NCBI RefSeq assembly: GCF_905397285.1
Contig: NZ_CAJPUX010000001.1
Location: forward strand, 1,550,001-1,614,000
Source: Cupriavidus plantarum
GTDB lineage: Bacteria; Pseudomonadota; Gammaproteobacteria; Burkholderiales; Burkholderiaceae
Length of the DNA: 64,000 bases
Reading direction: 5' to 3'
Shown here: in pieces, positions 18,146 through 27,259 of the stretch
Numbering within the stretch: the first letter of the stretch is position 1
How the letters are laid out: each line of letters opens with the position of its first letter
The notes under the pieces: model-generated
What the model saw: the letters and a program-made list of their open reading frames with translations, nothing else
What the model was told of the DNA's origin: nothing
The model's database searches: none
Made by a program: the position numbers and the translations under genes

Positions 18146-18172
18146 AAAAAAAGGGCCGCCCCAAGGCAGCCC
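18146..18172 (-). terminator. Rho-independent terminator on the minus strand
   Basis: Read on the minus strand, GGGCTGCC-TTGG-GGCGGCCC forms an 8-bp stem with one mismatch and is followed by seven T. It would end transcripts from the PEBP gene at 18356-18949. Confidence 0.8.
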
Positions 18173-18355
18173 ATGTGTGCAAGCCCAGAAGTGAGCTGGT
18201 GACGATGCCGTCGCTGCACACGTACGAGCCTTGGATCGCTTAAGACTACGCTCGGAGCAAGTTGCTGTCGGAGGTCCGACGATCGAGCGTGGGAGATCGC
18301 TACCTTACGCCGCTGTGACGCCGGTGATGAAGCTACCGGCATCGCTTGCCAGCAG

Positions 18356-18949
18356 CTATCGGCCCTGGCTGCGTTTTCCGGATGCCCGATGGTATCGCGC
18401 GACGAATCGAGCCTGAGCGATGATGTTCCCGTGCATCAGATATGCGACCAGCGCGGGACTAGCATCTGGTTTTACATCGATACTCGCGACGGATAGCGCG
18501 GAGATGGTGATGACGTAACGATGGGACTCCCCTTCCGGCGGGCAAGGACCACCGTACCGCGATGCACCGAAATCCGTCAACGTCTCGAGCGCGCCGACGG
18601 GCAAGAGCGCAGGATCCCCCGAGGCGCCTCTAGGAATCGACGATGTCATCGGCGAGATATTGACGACGTTCCAGTGCGTCCATCCAAGGCCTGCGGTCGG
18701 CGCGTCAGGATCGTGAATCGTGACAACGATGCTCTTGGTCCCGCTCGGAACATGGGTCCAAGATACGCGCGGCGAGACGTTTTCGCCGTGGCAACCGAAC
18801 CCGTCGTAAACCTGTGCATTGTCGAAGGTCTTGTTACGCCCCACATCGTCCACATTCACCGTGAAAGGGCTAGCTGACACCGCGGCCGGCATCGCAGCCA
18901 GGAACGCGAACGAAAAGAAGGCCCCATAGACGAAACGGCCGTACTGCAT
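18356..18949 (-). CDS. YbhB/YbcL-family (PEBP-like) exported protein
   Basis: The 197-residue protein has a signal peptide (FFSFAFLAAMPAAVSAS) and the bacterial PEBP core: NVSPRVSWTHVPSGTKSI, the ligand-site DPDAPT, WTHWNVVNI, the YGGPCPPEGESHRY loop, and a closing helix with AYLMHGNIIAQARF. Members resemble phosphatidylethanolamine-binding proteins; the bacterial role is unclear. It would act in the periplasm. The gene stands alone and is followed by a terminator at 18146-18172. Confidence 0.9.
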   Translation of the reverse strand: MQYGRFVYGAFFSFAFLAAMPAAVSASPFTVNVDDVGRNKTFDNAQVYDGFGCHGENVSPRVSWTHVPSGTKSIVVTIHDPDAPTAGLGWTHWNVVNISPMTSSIPRGASGDPALLPVGALETLTDFGASRYGGPCPPEGESHRYVITISALSVASIDVKPDASPALVAYLMHGNIIAQARFVARYHRASGKRSQGR

Positions 18950-19550
18950 GGCTGACTCCCAAAACGACTCGCGTCAAGATGTTGTAGATGACTGCAACGT
19001 TTGCGCTGCAGGCGATGGATGACAAAATTGTAGGGAGTCGCCTCGTGAATGAGTAGCGTCTTCAGGCGCTCACGGTGTTGCCACTGTCGCACCAATCGCG
19101 CCTCTGGATCAAGCGTCGCGGCAGACGGCACTACGTCCTGCGCAACGCACGACCACACCTCTGCCCTTTCACTTCAAACCGGCGCGACACACGCCTCGAG
19201 CCTCGCTTGCTTTCCCATACCCGGATGCTGCCGTCCACGTTCGCCCGCGGCTGCCTGACCTTGAGGTCTCGAAAAGAACGAGCCTCGTGCGTTGCGCAGC
19301 GTCGAAAGCTTTGTTGCGTGGACAGCTAGTAGTGCTGAGTCGATGCGTCCCGTACATTGGCACCCAGTTGGAATGCTCTGCTTCGGCGACCCATTGCGGC
19401 ATCTCTTCGAAGGAGCGCGGCGCTCGACGTGAAGTCGCAATCGATTTAAACCTTGGTGTTAATGGGTAGCACCCACCTGTCGATTGTCGCCGCCAACCAG
19501 AATCCCTAGCATTGCCTGAGCCCTTCTCAACTTAACGGGACCCTACAACT
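18950..19550. other. Gap without a recognised gene
   Basis: Six hundred bases separate the PEBP gene from the cytochrome c gene. Short frames exist on both strands but none has a recognisable product or a good ribosome-binding site. The right end must hold the promoter of the hydroxylase operon. Confidence 0.4.
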
Positions 19551-20840
19551 ATGAAAGCCCGACATCGCTTCTTGCCACTACTGATCTTCGCAGCGGCTGC
19601 GGCGGTCCTAGCCGCCGCCGTCTCGGTCTATCTAACGTGGGAAAAGGCGATTGCTCCGACGGTCCCTCCAGTGCCCTCCTCATTCGACCGACAACTGGTC
19701 CTGCATGGCTCGCGAGTCGCGGCGCTGGGTGATTGCGCGGTCTGCCACACGGCACCGGGCGGCAAGCCCTACGCCGGCGGTCTGCCGCTTGCTACCCCTT
19801 TCGGCACCATCTACACCACCAACATTACGCCGGACACGGAGACGGGGATTGGGTCATGGTCGCTCGAGGCTTTCACCCGCGCCATGCGCCGTGGCATCTC
19901 GAGGGACGGCCATCAGCTCTATCCCGCATTTCCGTACGTACATTACACGCGGATGTCGGACGGCGACATCGCCGCCGCGTATGCCTTTCTGATGCAACGC
20001 GACCCGGTCGTTAGCAAGGCGCCCGACAACGCCCTCATCTTCCCGCTCAATTTCCGGCCGCTCGTCGCTTTCTGGAACGTCCTGTTCCTGCGAGAAGGCC
20101 CGGAGGCCAGGGATGCGTCTCGCGATGACAAATGGAACCGCGGCCGCGAACTGGTGAACGGGCTCGGCCACTGCGCAGCATGTCATACCCCTCTCAACCC
20201 GATTGGCGGCGAACAGTGGGGGAAGGCGTTCGATGGCGGCGTGGTGGACGGTTGGGAAGCACCCTCGCTTAACACCCTTACCGCGTCGCCGCATCCGTGG
20301 ACGAAATCGCAGTTGATCGCGTACCTGCGTACCGGCATGTCATCGCAGCACAGCGCCGCCGCTGGCCCGATGTTGCCGGTCACGCAAGAGTTGGCCACCG
20401 TGCCGGAGGACGATGTGGACGCCATCGCTACCTATCTTCTATCGCTACAGAAGCCGCGCACCCGCGACGTTATGCCGCCCGATCATGCCGGCGCGGACAA
20501 GACCTCCATTCAGCGAGGCGCGGTCTTGTTCTCGGCGGCATGCGCCGCGTGTCACGGTGAGCATTCGCCCATGCAAAGCCTTGGTCAACGACCAAGCCTC
20601 GCGACAAGCTCCACTGTGAATGCGGCCACGCCGCGCAATACCGTGCAAATGATGTTGGAGGGCGTGCAATGGCAAGGAGAGCGGGAGGTGCACTACATGC
20701 CGCCGTTCAAACACATGCTGAATGATCGCCAGGTAGCCGACATCGCGAACTATCTACGCGCGACCTATACCGACCAGCCGCCCTGGAAGGATGTCGTGCA
20801 GACCGCGGCCGAAATCAGGAAGGGAGACCAATCGAGATGA
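19551..20840 (+). CDS. Triple-haem cytochrome c subunit of a periplasmic dehydrogenase
   Basis: The 429-residue protein has an N-terminal membrane anchor or signal (about 8-28) and three c-type haem sites: CAVCH (Cys62-His66), CAACH near residue 205, and CAACH near residue 332. This is the layout of the cytochrome subunit of membrane alcohol dehydrogenases and of Mo hydroxylases such as nicotinate dehydrogenase. It would carry electrons from the Mo/Fe-S enzyme to quinone or a terminal oxidase. It overlaps the 2Fe-2S gene by 4 bp, so subunits are probably co-translated. Confidence 0.9.
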   Translation: MKARHRFLPLLIFAAAAAVLAAAVSVYLTWEKAIAPTVPPVPSSFDRQLVLHGSRVAALGDCAVCHTAPGGKPYAGGLPLATPFGTIYTTNITPDTETGIGSWSLEAFTRAMRRGISRDGHQLYPAFPYVHYTRMSDGDIAAAYAFLMQRDPVVSKAPDNALIFPLNFRPLVAFWNVLFLREGPEARDASRDDKWNRGRELVNGLGHCAACHTPLNPIGGEQWGKAFDGGVVDGWEAPSLNTLTASPHPWTKSQLIAYLRTGMSSQHSAAAGPMLPVTQELATVPEDDVDAIATYLLSLQKPRTRDVMPPDHAGADKTSIQRGAVLFSAACAACHGEHSPMQSLGQRPSLATSSTVNAATPRNTVQMMLEGVQWQGEREVHYMPPFKHMLNDRQVADIANYLRATYTDQPPWKDVVQTAAEIRKGDQSR

Positions 20841-21325
20841 TCCACCTCACAATCAATGGCACCAGGCAAGCCCTCGATATCGATCCTGCGACGCCTCTGC
20901 TATATGCCCTCCGCGACCACCTCGGCCTCAATGGCGCCAAGTTCGGATGCGGCATGGGTCAGTGCGGCGCATGCACGGTAATCGTCGACAACAAGCCGAC
21001 CTTCTCATGCATCACGCCAGTCACTGCAGTCGGCGATGGCGCTATCAGGACCATCGAGAGCCTCGGCAGCCCCGACAAGCCTGGGCGACTTCAGCAGGCG
21101 TTCATCGACCACCAGGCAGCACAGTGCGGCTATTGCATTGCTGGGATGATCATGCGCGCCCAATCCCTGCTCGAAAGCAATCCGCGCCCGACCGACGCAG
21201 AGATTCTCCAACACATGGAACCCAACCTCTGCCGGTGCGGAACACATATGCGGATCCTTGCCGCGATCCGTGCCGCAAGCCTTGCTACCGCGACGGCACA
21301 GTCGAAGCCGGAGAGCAAGCAATGA
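20837..21325 (+). CDS. 2Fe-2S subunit of a molybdenum hydroxylase (IorA-like)
   Basis: The 162-residue protein has a plant-type ferredoxin site (FGCGMGQCGACTV with a later Cys) and the second helical cluster domain (CGYCIAGM and NLCRCGTHMRI). This two-domain arrangement is that of the small subunit of isoquinoline 1-oxidoreductase and similar xanthine-oxidase-family enzymes. It passes electrons from the Mo centre to the cytochrome. It overlaps both neighbours by 4 bp. Confidence 0.93.
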   Translation: MIHLTINGTRQALDIDPATPLLYALRDHLGLNGAKFGCGMGQCGACTVIVDNKPTFSCITPVTAVGDGAIRTIESLGSPDKPGRLQQAFIDHQAAQCGYCIAGMIMRAQSLLESNPRPTDAEILQHMEPNLCRCGTHMRILAAIRAASLATATAQSKPESKQ

Positions 21326-23604
21326 CACATCACGACGCCCAGAACGAGGATCATCTTGATAGCCCGAAACGCCGCGCCCTGCTGATATCCGGCTCGCTGG
21401 TAGTAGGCTTCTCCTTGTTGCCCGCGAGCAATGCTCTGGCGGATCTGGTTCTTGCCGATGAAGGCGCAGCAGTCCGCGTTGGAAAGCAGAGCGAACGACT
21501 CGCGGGCAGCCTCAAGACCAACCCTTTCCTCGACGCCTGGATCAAGGTCTCGCCCGACAATCACGTCACGGTCTACACGGGCAAGGTCGAACTCGGCACC
21601 GGTGTCCGGACCGCGTTGCACCAGGTAGCCGCCGAAGAATTACAGATCGCCCCCCATCTGATCACCTTCCTCACGGCAGATACCGCGCGATCGCCGGATG
21701 AAGGACTGACAGCGGGCAGCCATACCATGGCGGACAGTGGGAGCGCGTTGCTCAATGCCGCGGCACAGGTCCGTGGACTGCTGAGCGACGCAGCGGCCAG
21801 AAAGTTTCGAGTGGATGTCTCCACGCTGACGGTGGCCGACGCCCGGATCACCGCTCGGGATGGCCGCTCCGTGAGCTTTGCCGACCTCCTGCCGACGGTC
21901 AACCTGCATGTCACCGCCAAGGTCACCTCGCCGTTGCGTGAACCTTCGTCGTTCACGGTAATCGGCAAGTCGATGCCCCGCGCCGATATTCCGGCAAAGG
22001 TGACCGGTGGGGCGAGCTATGTGCAAGACCTCAGGTTCCCGGACATGGTCCACGCCCGCGTGGTTCTCCCTCCCGCCTACGACGCGCCATTGTTGGCACT
22101 CGACGAGACGAAGGTGCGCGCCATGCCAGGAGTCGTAGCCGTGCTGCGCGACGGCAACCTGCTAGCGGTGGTCACGCAGCACGAGTGGCAGTCCGTACAG
22201 GCGCAGCGTGTGCTGTCTGCCGGATGCCAATGGGGGAAAGGCCGTATCCTGCCGCGCCCCGAGGACGTGCACGCACAGCTCAAGGAAATTGCCACCGAGC
22301 GCATCGTGATCGCGGACAACAGTGCGGCGACGGCCCCAGCGGTGAAGACGCTTTCTGCGACCTACACCAAGCCATACCTGATGCATGGATCGATCGGTCC
22401 CTCCGCGGCCGTGGCCCATCTCGATAACGGCACGCTGACCGTCTGGACGCACTCACAGGGGGTGTATCCCCTTCGCGATGGCCTGGCTGAAATGCTGTCG
22501 ATGGACAAGGAGAAAGTGCGCTGCATCCATGTCGTCGGATCGGGATGCTATGGACACAACGGCGCCGACGATGCCGCCGCCCATGCCGCGTGGATTGCGC
22601 GAGCGCTTCCCGGCCGACCAGTCCGCGTTCAGTGGATGCGCGATCAGGAACACGTCTGGGATCACTATACGCCGGCAATGGTCACCAAAGTCCAGGCGTC
22701 GCTGTCGGCCGACGGGACGATCGTGAATTGGGACTATGCGCTATGGAGCAGCTCTCATAACGAGCGAGTGGTCAATGCGGGACGACTATTGCCGGCCACG
22801 CTGCTCGCGAAGCCTTTCAAGCCAGCGCCATCTGTGCCTATGACGCAGCCAGAGGGCGGCGGCGATCGGAACGCCATCCCGCTGTACCGCCTGCCGAAGC
22901 GCCATATCGTGAACAACTTCTCGCCCACCATGCCGCTTCGGACTTCGGCGATGCGGTCGCTGGGGGCTCACATGAACGTTTTCACGATCGAGACCTTCAT
23001 GGATGAGCTTGCTGTGGCCGCCGGTCAAGACCCGGTGGCGTTCCGGCTAAAACATATGGACGACCCGCGCGCTGTCGATGTCATCCGTCTTGCCGCCGGC
23101 AAGTTCGACTGGAGCGATCGGAAACGCAAACCTGGCCACGGTTACGGCTTCGCGTTCGGAAAGTACAAGAACATCATGGCTTATATGGCGATCGCGCTGG
23201 AGGTAGCTATCGAGAAGGACACTGGAAGGGTCCGACTCGTTCATGCAGAAGCCGCTGTGGATTGCGGACAGATCGTCAATCCTGATGGGGTCCGCAATCA
23301 AATCGAAGGCGGCATTCTTCAGTCGGCAAGCTGGACCCTCTATGAACAACTGAAGTTCGACGCCAATGGTTTGCGCAGTTTCGATTGGGGGACGTATCCG
23401 ATCATGCGGTTCTCCGCCGTGCCGACCCAGGTCAACGTTCATCTTATTGACCGTCCGGGCGCGCCGTTTCTCGGCGTCGCCGAAGCGCCCATGGGTCCCA
23501 CGGCAGGCGCGCTTGGCAATGCCATCTTCGATGCCACGAAACTTCGCCTCCGCGATATGCCGTTGGCGGGCGAAAGCCTGCGCAGCAAGTTGATCGGGTC
23601 CTGA
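21322..23604 (+). CDS. Mo-cofactor-binding large subunit of a xanthine-oxidase-family enzyme (IorB-like)
   Basis: The 760-residue protein begins with a Tat-like leader (PKRRALLISGSLVVGFSLL), so the complex is probably exported folded. Family features include WIKVSPDNHVTVYTGKVELG, GKSMPRADIPAKVTG, VGSGCYGHNGADDAAAHA and the late AEAPMGPTAGALGNAIFDAT region. In the family it binds molybdopterin cytosine dinucleotide and hydroxylates a carbon next to nitrogen in N-heterocycles, or oxidises aldehydes. Together with the cytochrome and 2Fe-2S subunits it makes a complete enzyme. No cofactor insertion gene (XdhC-like) is adjacent. Confidence 0.9.
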   Translation: MTHHDAQNEDHLDSPKRRALLISGSLVVGFSLLPASNALADLVLADEGAAVRVGKQSERLAGSLKTNPFLDAWIKVSPDNHVTVYTGKVELGTGVRTALHQVAAEELQIAPHLITFLTADTARSPDEGLTAGSHTMADSGSALLNAAAQVRGLLSDAAARKFRVDVSTLTVADARITARDGRSVSFADLLPTVNLHVTAKVTSPLREPSSFTVIGKSMPRADIPAKVTGGASYVQDLRFPDMVHARVVLPPAYDAPLLALDETKVRAMPGVVAVLRDGNLLAVVTQHEWQSVQAQRVLSAGCQWGKGRILPRPEDVHAQLKEIATERIVIADNSAATAPAVKTLSATYTKPYLMHGSIGPSAAVAHLDNGTLTVWTHSQGVYPLRDGLAEMLSMDKEKVRCIHVVGSGCYGHNGADDAAAHAAWIARALPGRPVRVQWMRDQEHVWDHYTPAMVTKVQASLSADGTIVNWDYALWSSSHNERVVNAGRLLPATLLAKPFKPAPSVPMTQPEGGGDRNAIPLYRLPKRHIVNNFSPTMPLRTSAMRSLGAHMNVFTIETFMDELAVAAGQDPVAFRLKHMDDPRAVDVIRLAAGKFDWSDRKRKPGHGYGFAFGKYKNIMAYMAIALEVAIEKDTGRVRLVHAEAAVDCGQIVNPDGVRNQIEGGILQSASWTLYEQLKFDANGLRSFDWGTYPIMRFSAVPTQVNVHLIDRPGAPFLGVAEAPMGPTAGALGNAIFDATKLRLRDMPLAGESLRSKLIGS

Positions 23605-23837
23605 CCTGAAACGCGCAATGCCTTCATCCAAACGCCCTCTCGCCATCATCATCGATCGTAGTGGCCAGGTACATAGTCACTCCCGGCCGCCGGGAAGCAT
23701 GCGAGACGAAGAGACCGTCTCGCTCACGCGAGCTGCGCCGGATCCCTTCGTTCAGTTGATCCAGGATTTCGAGGCTTCCAAGATGGTGTTTGGCCGCCTA
23801 TTTTCCATTCACTGACCTTCACCTGAAAAGCTCTGCA

Positions 23838-24950
23838 ATGTCGATGACCCTTTTCTCACCTATCTCTGTTGGCGAGCTCCTGCTGCCTCATCGTATCGCT
23901 ATGGCACCGCTGACGCGCTCGCGCGCCGGCCAGCCCGGCAACGTGCCGACGTCCATGAATGTCGAGTACTACCGGCAGCGAGCTTCCGCGGCTCTCATCA
24001 TTTCGGAGGCCACCCAGATCTCTCAACAGGGCCAAGGTTACGCATGGACGCCGGGCATCTACAGCGAAGCGCAAATTGACGGTTGGAAAGCGGTCGCGAA
24101 TGCTGTCCACGCTGCCGGCGGTCGAATGTTCCTGCAACTCTGGCACGTGGGGCGCGTCTCGCATCCCTCTTTTCAGCCCAATGGCGCATTGCCCGTAGCA
24201 CCAAGCGCCCTGCCTGTCCCTGGCAAGACCTTCATCGAGGATGCAAATGGAAATGGCGTATGGAGCGACGTTCCGACGCCTCAGGCTCTCGACCTGGCTG
24301 GCATCGCTTCGATTGTGTCGGACTATCGCAAGGCAGCCCGCAATGCTATCGCGGCCGGCATGGATGGCGTGGAGATTCACGCTGGGAACGGATACTTACT
24401 CGATCAGTTCATCAATTCAAACAGCAACCATCGGACGGACGAGTATGGTGGCAGTTTCGAGAATCGTGCGCGCCTGCTTCTAGAAGTCGTTGAAGCGATC
24501 GTTTCCGAGATCGGTGCCGAACGAGTGGGCGTCCGCCTTACGCCGATGGGCCGCTTCATGGGCATGGGCGACGACACGCCGGAACAGACTTTTGGCTACA
24601 TCGCAAAACGCCTGAACGAATGGAAGCTCGCTTACCTCCATCTCGTGGAGCCGGCGATGGTGGGCAACGTTAAGGAAGACTCGACCGACCCCAGATGGGA
24701 CGCCATGATCCTCAGCATGCGTAAGGACTATCAGGGCATTCTGATTCTAGCGGGCGGTTACGATGGAAAGTCAGCTGCTGAGGCAGTGGCTCAAGGCCGT
24801 GCCGACATCATTGCATTCGGCCGGCCGTTCATCGCTAATCCCGACTTGCCGGAACGAATCATGCGTGCAGCCCCTCTCAACACGCCCGACCCGGCTTCGT
24901 TCTTTGGTGGAACTAGCGTCGGTTATACAGACTACCCGCGGATGGGTTGA
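23838..24950 (+). CDS. Old Yellow Enzyme family ene-reductase (NemA-like)
   Basis: The 370-residue protein is a full FMN-dependent Old Yellow Enzyme. It shows LFSPISVGELLLPHRIAMAP, a GQPGNVPTSMNVEYY loop, LWHVGRVSH, EIHAGNGYLLDQF and TDEYGGSFENRARL, the class signature. It reduces activated C=C bonds such as those of N-ethylmaleimide, enones or nitro compounds with NAD(P)H. The ATG at 23838 is chosen because it begins the conserved N-terminus. It follows the hydroxylase operon after 233 bp and may belong to the same detoxification or catabolic unit. Confidence 0.92.
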   Translation: MSMTLFSPISVGELLLPHRIAMAPLTRSRAGQPGNVPTSMNVEYYRQRASAALIISEATQISQQGQGYAWTPGIYSEAQIDGWKAVANAVHAAGGRMFLQLWHVGRVSHPSFQPNGALPVAPSALPVPGKTFIEDANGNGVWSDVPTPQALDLAGIASIVSDYRKAARNAIAAGMDGVEIHAGNGYLLDQFINSNSNHRTDEYGGSFENRARLLLEVVEAIVSEIGAERVGVRLTPMGRFMGMGDDTPEQTFGYIAKRLNEWKLAYLHLVEPAMVGNVKEDSTDPRWDAMILSMRKDYQGILILAGGYDGKSAAEAVAQGRADIIAFGRPFIANPDLPERIMRAAPLNTPDPASFFGGTSVGYTDYPRMG

Positions 24951-25010
24951 TCTGCTTCCGGCGTCTAGCACCGTGACCCATGTCAACGTCAATCGAACCT
25001 TGCATGAATT

Positions 25011-25066
25011 GGGGTGCGAAGATTCTTGGACCACCTCCAAGTAGTCCGAGAATCCTCCCGCACCCC
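25011..25066. repeat. Long interrupted hairpin downstream of the ene-reductase
   Basis: GGGGTGCG (25011-25018) pairs with CGCACCCC (25059-25066), and GATTCTTGGAC (25021-25031) pairs with GTCCGAGAATC (25044-25054) with one wobble. The loop is 12 nt. There is no T run on either side, so it is not a simple terminator; it may be an mRNA end stabiliser or a small palindromic element. Confidence 0.5.
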
Positions 25067-25107
25067 CTGGGCCACTTCATCCCCGATAGCCCCGCCGCGA
25101 GCAGCCG

Positions 25108-25278
25108 TTAGAGCGTCTCCACCGGTAGCCGCTCGCTCGCCATCGTCTCGAGGTCGGCGCCACCGCGAACCTTGATATCCAGATAGCCGCTCAACTCCTC
25201 AAGGTAGCGCTCGTACAGGGCATGTGCTCCGAGGGGCTGTGCCTTCTGGTATGTGTCGATCTGCGCGATAAAAAGCCT
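25108..25278 (-). pseudogene. Unidentified 3' gene fragment
   Basis: The minus strand has an open stretch of about 56 codons ending in TAA at 25108-25110, reading IAQIDTYQKAQPLGAHALY and then an amphipathic Glu/Leu-rich stretch. It has no start codon in frame and is closed upstream by a stop, so it looks like the 3' end of a decayed gene. An ATG in a neighbouring frame just upstream suggests a possible frameshift. The family was not recognised. Confidence 0.3.
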
Positions 25279-25285
25279 TCATAAT

Positions 25286-25401
25286 GCACGGTATAGCATG
25301 CGTAAACGTCAATTTTTGTCGCTAGCGCACGCCAAAGGGTGCCTTATTTGTTGACGACCAGATCGTTGAGAGATACATTCATAACGCACCCCCTACCGTG
25401 C
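25286..25401. promoter_or_regulatory. GCACGGTA / TACCGTGC inverted repeat pair upstream of hipBA
   Basis: GCACGGTA at 25286-25293 and TACCGTGC at 25394-25401 are perfect inverted copies about 100 bp apart, upstream of the antitoxin start at 25469. HipB proteins autoregulate by binding several spaced palindromic sites, so these may be operator elements. The pairing is seen directly; the function is inference. Confidence 0.35.
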
Positions 25402-25468
25402 GCTATCCTAATTTTCGGTCGTTAATGCTGCATCTCTAGTGCAATATAAACTTTCTCCGATTGCGCAA

Positions 25469-25780
25469 ATGTCTACTATCCGCAACTCTTCGACCGGTGG
25501 CGAGGTTGCCGCAGAAATCGGCGCTCGATTACGCGTCAAGCGCATGGAGCGTAACCTGACCGCCGATGAGCTGGCAAAGCGGGCCGGCCTCGGAAGAAAC
25601 GCTATAGGCGACCTCGAGGCAGGTAAAGACGTGCGGGTTTCGACCCTCATCAAGGTCATGCGCGCACTCGGCATGCTCAGCAACCTTGACGCTGCTGTTC
25701 CGGATGCGTTGCCTACGAGCGCAGCGCTCAACCAACGCGGTCAGGTCAGGGAACGCGCCCGCAAACCAAAGGAGATGTAG
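25469..25780 (+). CDS. hipB: HipB-like antitoxin, XRE-family DNA-binding protein
   Basis: The product is 103 residues from the ATG at 25469; a GTG at 25439 would add ten residues. A helix-turn-helix of the XRE class is clear (LRVKRMERNLTADELAKRAG and GRNAIGDLEAGKDVRVSTLI). It would neutralise the HipA kinase and repress the operon. The stop codon is followed directly by the TTG start of hipA, the tight linkage usual for hipBA. The C-terminus is basic (RERARKPKEM). Confidence 0.8.
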   Translation: MSTIRNSSTGGEVAAEIGARLRVKRMERNLTADELAKRAGLGRNAIGDLEAGKDVRVSTLIKVMRALGMLSNLDAAVPDALPTSAALNQRGQVRERARKPKEM

Positions 25781-27112
25781 TTGGCTACCGAAAAAAGGCC
25801 CGCCCAGCCGGCGCGCAGACGAGTTTCTCGCCCGGCGCCGGGCGTCCTGGTCAGCGCACAGGTTCAGATGCACGGCCAGACTATCGGCACCGTCACGGAA
25901 TTTGACAGTGGGCGGATCGGGTTCAATTACGACCCGGAGTACCTCGGCACCGGCGGTCACAGCATCTCGCCTGAATACCTGCCGGCTGAAACGGGCTCAT
26001 TTGAGTTTCCTGAACTCAGGCGAACGGAGGCGTTTCTTGGCCTCCCCGGCGTGTTGGCCGACGCCTTGCCGGACACCTTCGGCAACCTCATCATCAAGAA
26101 GTATTTCGCTGATCGCGGCCAGCCTGAAAAGGCGATGAGCCCCGTACAACGACTGCTCTACATCGGCGACCGCGCCATGGGCGCCCTGGAGTTTCTGCCC
26201 CGCATCGATCGCACGCAGACAGGCCACGAGGCTGAAGCCCTCGAAGTCGGCGCCCTAGTCGAGGCCGCTCGAAAGATTGTGGCCGGCGAACAGGACGGCG
26301 CCATCGCCGAACTCATGCGTATTGGTGCGAGCGCCGGCGGCGCACGGGCCAAAGCGCTCATTCTCTGGGACCGTGACAACAAGCAGATGCGCTCTGCATT
26401 CGTCGAGCCGCAGCCTGGCGAGGAACACTGGCTGATCAAGTTCGGGGGCGTGGAGTCCGCCAACCCGAAGGATCATCAAGCGCAACCGTTCAATCGCGTC
26501 GAATATACGTACGCACTCCTGACGAAAGAACTCGGCATCGACATGGCGCCAGTGGACTTTATCGAGGAGCCAACCGGTCGATTCCACTTCCTGACGAAGC
26601 GATTCGACCGCACCGCAGACGGCGGCCGAATCCATATGCACAGCCTGGCAGGCCTCGCACACATCGACTACAACATCCCGCGCGCCTACAGCTACGATCA
26701 ATACTTCCGCTGGATTCGCACATTCCTGATGCCCCAGCACGCCATCGACGAAGCGTACCGACGGATGATCTTCAATGTCGTGGGTCGTAACCAGGACGAC
26801 CACGTGAAGAACTTCGCGTTCCTGATGTCCCCCACCGGGGAGTGGAGCCTGTCACCGGCCTATGACCTGACGTTCTCCGCGGGCAATGGATACACCCTGC
26901 AGCATCAGATGACGATCGCCGGCAAGGCGGATGACTTCACCGTCGAGGAACTTGTTGCCTTCGGCAACAAGTACGACGTCACCAAGCCGAAGGAGATCAT
27001 CCAGCGAACCGTCGAGGCGTTCAGCAACTGGCCCGCTCTCGCCGCCGAGTGGAACGTTGCGACCAACGAGATCGAGGCGCGGGAGAGGCGCTTGCGGTTG
27101 TTTAAGGTCTGA
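25781..27112 (+). CDS. hipA: HipA-family serine/threonine kinase toxin
   Basis: The 443-residue protein starts at a TTG with AAGGAG at good distance. It contains the N-terminal HipA-type domain (about 1-150), a Gly/Ala-rich loop (GASAGGARAK, about 182-191), and the kinase core with NQDDHVKN (catalytic Asp339, Lys343, Asn344) and the metal-binding Asp362 in SPAYDLTF. E. coli HipA phosphorylates glutamyl-tRNA synthetase and causes growth arrest; the target here is unknown. Key residues are intact. The last 189 codons exist a second time at 39035-39603. Confidence 0.9.
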   Translation: MATEKRPAQPARRRVSRPAPGVLVSAQVQMHGQTIGTVTEFDSGRIGFNYDPEYLGTGGHSISPEYLPAETGSFEFPELRRTEAFLGLPGVLADALPDTFGNLIIKKYFADRGQPEKAMSPVQRLLYIGDRAMGALEFLPRIDRTQTGHEAEALEVGALVEAARKIVAGEQDGAIAELMRIGASAGGARAKALILWDRDNKQMRSAFVEPQPGEEHWLIKFGGVESANPKDHQAQPFNRVEYTYALLTKELGIDMAPVDFIEEPTGRFHFLTKRFDRTADGGRIHMHSLAGLAHIDYNIPRAYSYDQYFRWIRTFLMPQHAIDEAYRRMIFNVVGRNQDDHVKNFAFLMSPTGEWSLSPAYDLTFSAGNGYTLQHQMTIAGKADDFTVEELVAFGNKYDVTKPKEIIQRTVEAFSNWPALAAEWNVATNEIEARERRLRLFKV

Positions 27113-27128
27113 ATTGGGTAGATGGCGA
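26544..27128 (+). repeat. 585-bp direct repeat, copy 1 (hipA 3' end)
   Basis: Bases 26544-27128 match 39035-39619 in the same orientation without an insertion or deletion. Only scattered substitutions were seen (for example MPQH/MPQQ and NWPALAAEW/NWTTFAAKW at the protein level). The repeat runs from within hipA to 16 bp past its stop codon. The two copies bracket about 11.9 kb. Confidence 0.9.
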
Positions 27129-27227
27129 CGGGTTGTTTGTGAACCAATGTGGTCGTTCGGGTAACAGTCATTTCCAGCGGCCAGGCTCAGCGCCGACATT
27201 GCTGTCCGTGACGGCCGAATAGATTGC

Positions 27228-27252
27228 GACCCGGCGTGTAGCCGGGTCTTTC
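27228..27252 (+). terminator. Terminator-like hairpin after hipA
   Basis: GACCCGGC-GTGTA-GCCGGGTC is a perfect 8-bp stem followed by a short TTTC. It is 116 bp after the hipA stop and would end the hipBA transcript, although the T tract is weak. Confidence 0.5.
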
Positions 27253-27259
27253 GCATCTG

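Larger units (their letters stand above)
17878..18355. other. Intergenic region holding a palindrome and a terminator
   Basis: No protein gene is convincing here. The stretch contains the AAAATGAGA palindrome at 18035-18056, the minus-strand terminator at 18146-18172, and a further 180 bases before the PEBP gene in which nothing was recognised. Confidence 0.5.
24951..25468. other. Gap between the ene-reductase and hipB
   Basis: The region holds the long hairpin at 25011-25066, a minus-strand coding scrap at 25108-25278 and an inverted repeat pair in the hip promoter area. No intact gene was seen. Confidence 0.5.

Noticed and set aside
23618..23815. 65-codon frame between the Mo subunit and the ene-reductase
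   Set aside because: It has no family resemblance or clear ribosome-binding site and may be chance.
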